Below, one piece after another: positions 13,283-16,637 of a stretch of 16,637 nt of DNA (its first letter is position 1; each line of letters opens with the position of its first letter). The stretch is taken from assembly GCA_963922815.1 (NCBI GenBank), contig CAWUKD010000074.1:1-16637 (forward strand), given 5' to 3'. A program made the position numbers and the translations under genes. The notes under the pieces were generated by a model. It searched no databases, was not told the origin of the DNA, and worked only from the letters and a program-made list of their open reading frames with translations. The DNA comes from SZUA-146 sp963922815. GTDB lineage: Bacteria; Pseudomonadota; Gammaproteobacteria; Steroidobacterales; SZUA-146.

Positions 13283-15358
13283 ATGAGTCTGCGTCGACAA
13301 CTCCTGCTCGTCAGCCTGCTAACCCTGTTTCTTCCATGGGCCGGCTGTCAGTACATAACGGAACTTGAAAGCGCGCTCCGCGAAGGCCAGCAGAACAGTT
13401 TACAGGACAGCACCAACGCAATTGCCAGCATACTGCAGGAACGACAACAGCTCCTGTACCGTTATCGCAGCACGCTGGGTGCCGCGGCCAACCCTGTCAG
13501 CGATGTGTACGCCTACCCCGTTACCACACCCATCACGATTGATGGATTCGACGATGACTGGACGCTGGACGACGAGCAGTACCGAACGCTGCAGGGAGGC
13601 GAAACCACCGACGGCACGCTGTCGGTAACGTTTGCATTCGCCTCAAACCGGCAACACCTGTTTTTGTTTTTGAGCGTCACCGACGACTATGTGGTCTACC
13701 GCAACGAGGCCAACGGTCCTGTACACGACGCAGTGAGACTGGTGTTCTGGGATTCGTTTGAACAGTTCACCCATCTGGTGATTGAAACCAACGCACCCGG
13801 TAAAGTGCGGGCAGACTGGATGAACGGCGAACCGGCCGGCACCATCGATCCCAGTCAGGTGCTCAGCAGCTGGCAGCCCACATCGGCCGGATACAACGTT
13901 GAGATAAAAATTCCCCAGGCACTCCTGGGTCCAAGATTTGGCTTCGCGGTGATCGACGGCGACGCCACGCCCCTTGATCCCCTGCCGTTTCTGGGCACAG
14001 TGGATCCGTACGATCTCAATCCGCTGCCGGCGCTACTGAATCAGCCGCTTCCTGAATTAACGGCCAATGTAACCGACCTGAGTCAGGTAGGTCGCAGACT
14101 CCGCGTAGTAGACCGCCACGGCTGGATACTGGCCGAAGGCGGCGAGCTTTCCGACATACGCAGCGCCGATACGCCAGCACCGGACCTGCTCGATCGCGTC
14201 TATCGCAAGCTGCTCGATCCCGGTTTGCAGCCTTACGCCAACGACAGCGATATTCCCGGCCAGATTCTCGGCCCCGAAGTACGCCGGGCGCTCAACGGTC
14301 GCCCCGCCAGCGTCTGGTATCAGCCGCCTTATGAATCAGACGCCATCATTTCCGCGGCGGCGCCGCTGTACGACAACGACCAGGTTGTGGGCGCGGTCAC
14401 GCTGGAACAAACCAGTGCGGCGACGCTGCTGCTGACCAACAACGCGCTCAAGCGCATTGTCAGCGTCACGTTTATTTCTGTTGCCCTCGTAGTAGCCGGA
14501 CTGCTCGGTTTTGCCACGCTGCTGTCGTTACGCATTCGACGCCTCAGAAACGCCACCGAACACGCCATGGCGGACGACGGCAAGCTGTCGACACATTTGC
14601 CGGGCATTGGAGCCAAAGACGAGCTGGGCGATCTCTCCAGAAGTTTTCAAACACTGCTGGTTCAGCTCAAGGACTACACGCAATACTTAAAGTCCCTCGC
14701 CAGCAAACTCTCGCACGAACTGCGCACGCCTCTTGCCGTTGTCCAGTCATCTTTGGATAACCTGCAGTCTCAGGAGCTGACCGAGCAGTCCGATGTGTAC
14801 GCCCAGCGAGCGGCGGCCGGTGTTGCCAGACTGCGGCATATTGTCAGCGCCATGAGTGCCGCCAGCCGCGTGGAGCAAAGTATCGAAACGGCCGAGTTTG
14901 ACCACTTCAACCTGGCTGGTTTTATCAAAGACATGGCACAGGGTTACCAGGACACGTACCAGTCGCACGTCATCGAAGCGTCGATACCGGACGATCCCTG
15001 TCGCTATTTCGGTGTGGCCGACCTGCTTGCGCAGATGCTCGACAAGCTGGTTGAAAATGCCGTTGATTTTACGCCGCCCGGAGGCGCTATCTCGTTTATT
15101 CTCGAGCGCTCTTCAAGACACTACACGCTGCGCGTCTCCAACGAAGGCCCCCCGCTTCCGGCACATATGCAAACCCGCCTGTTCGATTCGCTGATATCGG
15201 TACGCGACGGGGGCAGCGATGATGCCCACCTTGGTTTCGGATTGTTTATTGCACGACTGGTGACGACACTGCACCGGGGTAATATCAGTGCGCATAACCT
15301 GCCGAATGATGAGGGCGTGGAGTTTCGTATCGTACTTCCGATACGGGACGACAAATAA
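13283..15358 (+). CDS. pdsS: Sensor histidine kinase PdsS of the proteobacterial dedicated sortase system
   Basis: The 691-residue product has a first membrane span (about 6-24) and a large extracytoplasmic region to about 390. That region includes a coiled stretch (25-65), a carbohydrate-binding-module-9/DOMON-like beta domain (about 82-245, beginning ITIDGFDDDW) and a PAS/Cache-like part (about 265-380, VVDRHGWILAEGGEL to VVGAVTLEQTS). A second span (392-416), a HAMP-like linker (420-470) and the kinase core follow. The core has H-box KLSHELRTPL with phospho-acceptor His478, N-box LDKLVENAVDF with Asn592, and G-box HLGFGLFIARLV. The usual DxGxG is replaced by NEGPPLP. This architecture and length match the dedicated-sortase kinase family. 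It probably senses an envelope or glycan cue and phosphorylates PdsR. No sortase or LPXTG target gene lies within the window. Confidence 0.88.
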   Translation: MSLRRQLLLVSLLTLFLPWAGCQYITELESALREGQQNSLQDSTNAIASILQERQQLLYRYRSTLGAAANPVSDVYAYPVTTPITIDGFDDDWTLDDEQYRTLQGGETTDGTLSVTFAFASNRQHLFLFLSVTDDYVVYRNEANGPVHDAVRLVFWDSFEQFTHLVIETNAPGKVRADWMNGEPAGTIDPSQVLSSWQPTSAGYNVEIKIPQALLGPRFGFAVIDGDATPLDPLPFLGTVDPYDLNPLPALLNQPLPELTANVTDLSQVGRRLRVVDRHGWILAEGGELSDIRSADTPAPDLLDRVYRKLLDPGLQPYANDSDIPGQILGPEVRRALNGRPASVWYQPPYESDAIISAAAPLYDNDQVVGAVTLEQTSAATLLLTNNALKRIVSVTFISVALVVAGLLGFATLLSLRIRRLRNATEHAMADDGKLSTHLPGIGAKDELGDLSRSFQTLLVQLKDYTQYLKSLASKLSHELRTPLAVVQSSLDNLQSQELTEQSDVYAQRAAAGVARLRHIVSAMSAASRVEQSIETAEFDHFNLAGFIKDMAQGYQDTYQSHVIEASIPDDPCRYFGVADLLAQMLDKLVENAVDFTPPGGAISFILERSSRHYTLRVSNEGPPLPAHMQTRLFDSLISVRDGGSDDAHLGFGLFIARLVTTLHRGNISAHNLPNDEGVEFRIVLPIRDDK

Positions 15359-15370
15359 ATGACTCGCGAG

Positions 15371-15736
15371 CTAGTGCGGCTCGGTTTGCGGCACGTAAAC
15401 GATCGGTGCGACCGAATCGGTTGGCGGCGTCGAAAACACATCCTGGCCATCGCGATAAACCGTCAGACTAACCAGCCCCACGCCCAGAACACGTTGAATA
15501 CGCACGTGGAGTAATTGCTCACACTGAAACGACGTGGTCAGCGTACCCGAGCCCGAAATATCAACCGTGCGCTGTTCACCGGCATCCCTGCAGGCATAGC
15601 TACCGGTAAAATTAACCGGGTCGGGAGTCGTGGAGCCGTTCACCACAATCTGAAATTCGTGGATCTCGCTCCCCGACTGACCGCACGCGAACAACAACCC
15701 GACGATTGTCAGTATCAGAAGTAGCCGCCGGTTCAT
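15371..15736 (-). CDS. Putative lipoprotein, unknown function
   Basis: I do not recognise this 121-residue protein. It starts MNRRLLLILTIVGLLFACGQSGSE, with a short signal and lipobox LLFAC making Cys18 the lipidation site. The mature part is beta-rich and polar, with two more cysteines (YACRD and FQCEQ) that could form one disulfide. It ends in a Pro-rich tail. It follows the LEA14-like lipoprotein gene with only 5 bp between stop and start, so the two form an operon and may act together in the envelope. It converges on pdsS with a 12-bp gap, so the two transcripts probably overlap. Confidence 0.72.
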   Translation of the reverse strand: MNRRLLLILTIVGLLFACGQSGSEIHEFQIVVNGSTTPDPVNFTGSYACRDAGEQRTVDISGSGTLTTSFQCEQLLHVRIQRVLGVGLVSLTVYRDGQDVFSTPPTDSVAPIVYVPQTEPH

Positions 15737-15741
15737 GCGAC

Positions 15742-16233
15742 CTATCGAGCGTTAAGGCCGGTCAGATCGACCTGCCCGGTACGGGAAAAGGGCAGCGACT
15801 TCACAAACGGCAAATCAACTTTTACGTTGCCACTGAGATTGTAGTCGATGCTCTTGTCACCGCTCTTGATCAGCGCATACACCTGTCGCGCCGAATCGAG
15901 AAGATTGGTCGACACGTCGATTTCCACGAGATCTTCGCCGTTTGCCGGCAGTGAGAAAGCGCTGGCACTTACGCCGCGAGCGAATTCAGACCCACCCAGG
16001 TCAACCGTGTAGTCGAGACCGCTCACCGGGATTGCGACGGCGTTCGGGTTTTGCACTCGCAGACTGAGGCGATAGCGTTGCTCGAGCAGTCCGGCGCTGA
16101 TCAGCTTCACATCAGACAGGCTGACTTTCGGCGGATCAACGATCTGTCGAAGCGCATTGACACTGCTGCATGCACCCAGAGCAAGAACCAAAAATGCGAG
16201 AAGAACAAATCGAACAGCATGAAAACGACGCAT
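15742..16233 (-). CDS. LEA14/WHy-domain lipoprotein
   Basis: The 163-residue product has a signal and lipobox LALGAC (Cys22). One WHy (water stress and hypersensitive response) or LEA type 2 domain spans about 35-150. Typical wording is PPKVSLSDVKLISAGLLEQRYRL, LRVQNPNAVAIPVSGLDYTVDLGG, EFARGVSASAFSLPANGEDLVEIDVSTN and YNLSGNVKVDL. Such bacterial lipoproteins are small beta-sandwiches thought to be on the periplasmic side of a membrane and linked to desiccation or other stress; the molecular role is not established. It is the first gene of a two-gene unit with the unknown lipoprotein downstream. The upstream 113 bp (to the MATE gene) would hold its promoter; I see no clear -35/-10 pair there. 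Confidence 0.85.
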   Translation of the reverse strand: MRRFHAVRFVLLAFLVLALGACSSVNALRQIVDPPKVSLSDVKLISAGLLEQRYRLSLRVQNPNAVAIPVSGLDYTVDLGGSEFARGVSASAFSLPANGEDLVEIDVSTNLLDSARQVYALIKSGDKSIDYNLSGNVKVDLPFVKSLPFSRTGQVDLTGLNAR

Positions 16234-16346
16234 GAAAATCTCCGAAAACTGCGGTTATGGACACAGGCCCGATTATAGGTGTACTCGAGCCCGGATGTAC
16301 GTTTTATAGCAACACCATCGAAAGACCGCGATACGGCCCGGATGTT

Positions 16347-16637
16347 TCAGTGATTATTGCCAGTCCGGGCGGCCGAATCCTGGCCGGTCGCCGTCGTCGC
16401 AGATCGGGCCACCGCCGCCTTGCCAATATAATGAAAGCGCCAGCAGAGCAGTACCGCGGCCACGGTCAGCCCGACGGCCAGTCCGCCCCAGACTCCTTCA
16501 CCGCGATAGTCCAGCTGAGTACCTGCGAGCCAGGCCACCGGAAAACCGATAATCCAGAAGGCGAAAATATTGATGTACATGGGCACCGCCGAATCTTTAA
16601 ATCCGCGAACGGCGCCGGCCGCACCCACCTGTATGCC
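16347..16637 (-). CDS. MATE family transporter, C-terminal part (runs off the window)
   Basis: The last 96 residues of a MATE-type transporter are visible; its start lies beyond the right edge. The peptide begins GIQVGAAGAVRGFKDSAVPMYINIFAFWIIGFPVAWLAG. This is the conserved segment of NorM-type MATE proteins (typically GxLRGxKDTxxPM followed by YWxIGxPxxYxL). It is followed by GVWGGLAVGLTVAAVLLCWRFHYIGK and a polar tail. NorM-type proteins export cationic drugs or metabolites with sodium or protons. It differs from the DinF-type protein at 10688-12010 and is a separate gene, not a duplication. An inverted repeat GCCCGGA/TCCGGGC (16336-16342 and 16364-16370) surrounds the stop codon but has no T-run. 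Confidence 0.85.
   Translation of the reverse strand, partial: GIQVGAAGAVRGFKDSAVPMYINIFAFWIIGFPVAWLAGTQLDYRGEGVWGGLAVGLTVAAVLLCWRFHYIGKAAVARSATTATGQDSAARTGNNH

Noticed and set aside
10688..16637. Duplication of a MATE gene within the window
   Set aside because: The gene at 10688-12010 is DinF-type while the fragment at the right edge has NorM-type wording; they are different subfamilies, not a recent copy.

Overview
The window looks like chromosome of a marine-type gammaproteobacterium with a GC content that I judge by eye to be in the mid-50s percent. The support is gene content: a sigma-32-like C-terminus, YiaD-type and DinF-type proteins close to the enteric ones, a Fur-controlled FecA-like receptor, and a two-component pair of the 'proteobacterial dedicated sortase' families, which are known mostly from marine Proteobacteria. 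No rRNA, tRNA, CRISPR array, integrase or transposase is visible. Genus cannot be told from the sequence alone.

Left part (1-3700): the 3' end of an rpoH-like sigma factor with its terminators faces a 760-residue FecA-like TonB-dependent receptor on the minus strand. That receptor has a clear promoter overlapped by a Fur-box-like palindrome. Divergent from it is a dodecin with a textbook promoter, a leader palindrome, a strong ribosome binding site and a strong terminator. The terminator also serves the convergent DUF3465 membrane-anchored protein.

Central part (3800-8800): a DUF374 lysophospholipid acyltransferase-like gene lies divergent to a tight two-gene operon of a cytochrome P450 and a fatty-acyl-AMP ligase with its own C-terminal acyl carrier domain (1-nt gap). 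I infer that the ligase activates a free fatty acid, loads it on its own carrier domain, and the P450 oxidises the tethered chain. A DUF3108 periplasmic protein faces the operon's end. This is the most interesting metabolic unit. Redox partners and any downstream enzymes are not in the window.

Right part (8800-16637): a gene-free stretch of about 550 bp holds a degenerate array of GGACAGGCACAGAG-like repeats and a bidirectional terminator. It is followed by a YiaD-like OmpA lipoprotein (minus), a membrane-anchored glutaredoxin with a second C-terminal CxxC (plus), and a DinF-type MATE exporter (plus). A small putative lipoprotein lies divergent to pdsR-pdsS, whose sensor kinase carries a carbohydrate-binding-module-like extracytoplasmic domain. 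No sortase and no LPXTG target are present here, which is unusual for this pair. The window closes with two minus-strand lipoproteins (one unknown, one LEA14/WHy-like) and the C-terminal end of a second MATE transporter.

Overall the window is rich in envelope functions: at least four predicted lipoproteins, an outer-membrane receptor, two exporters, two other single-membrane-span proteins, and an envelope-sensing two-component system.
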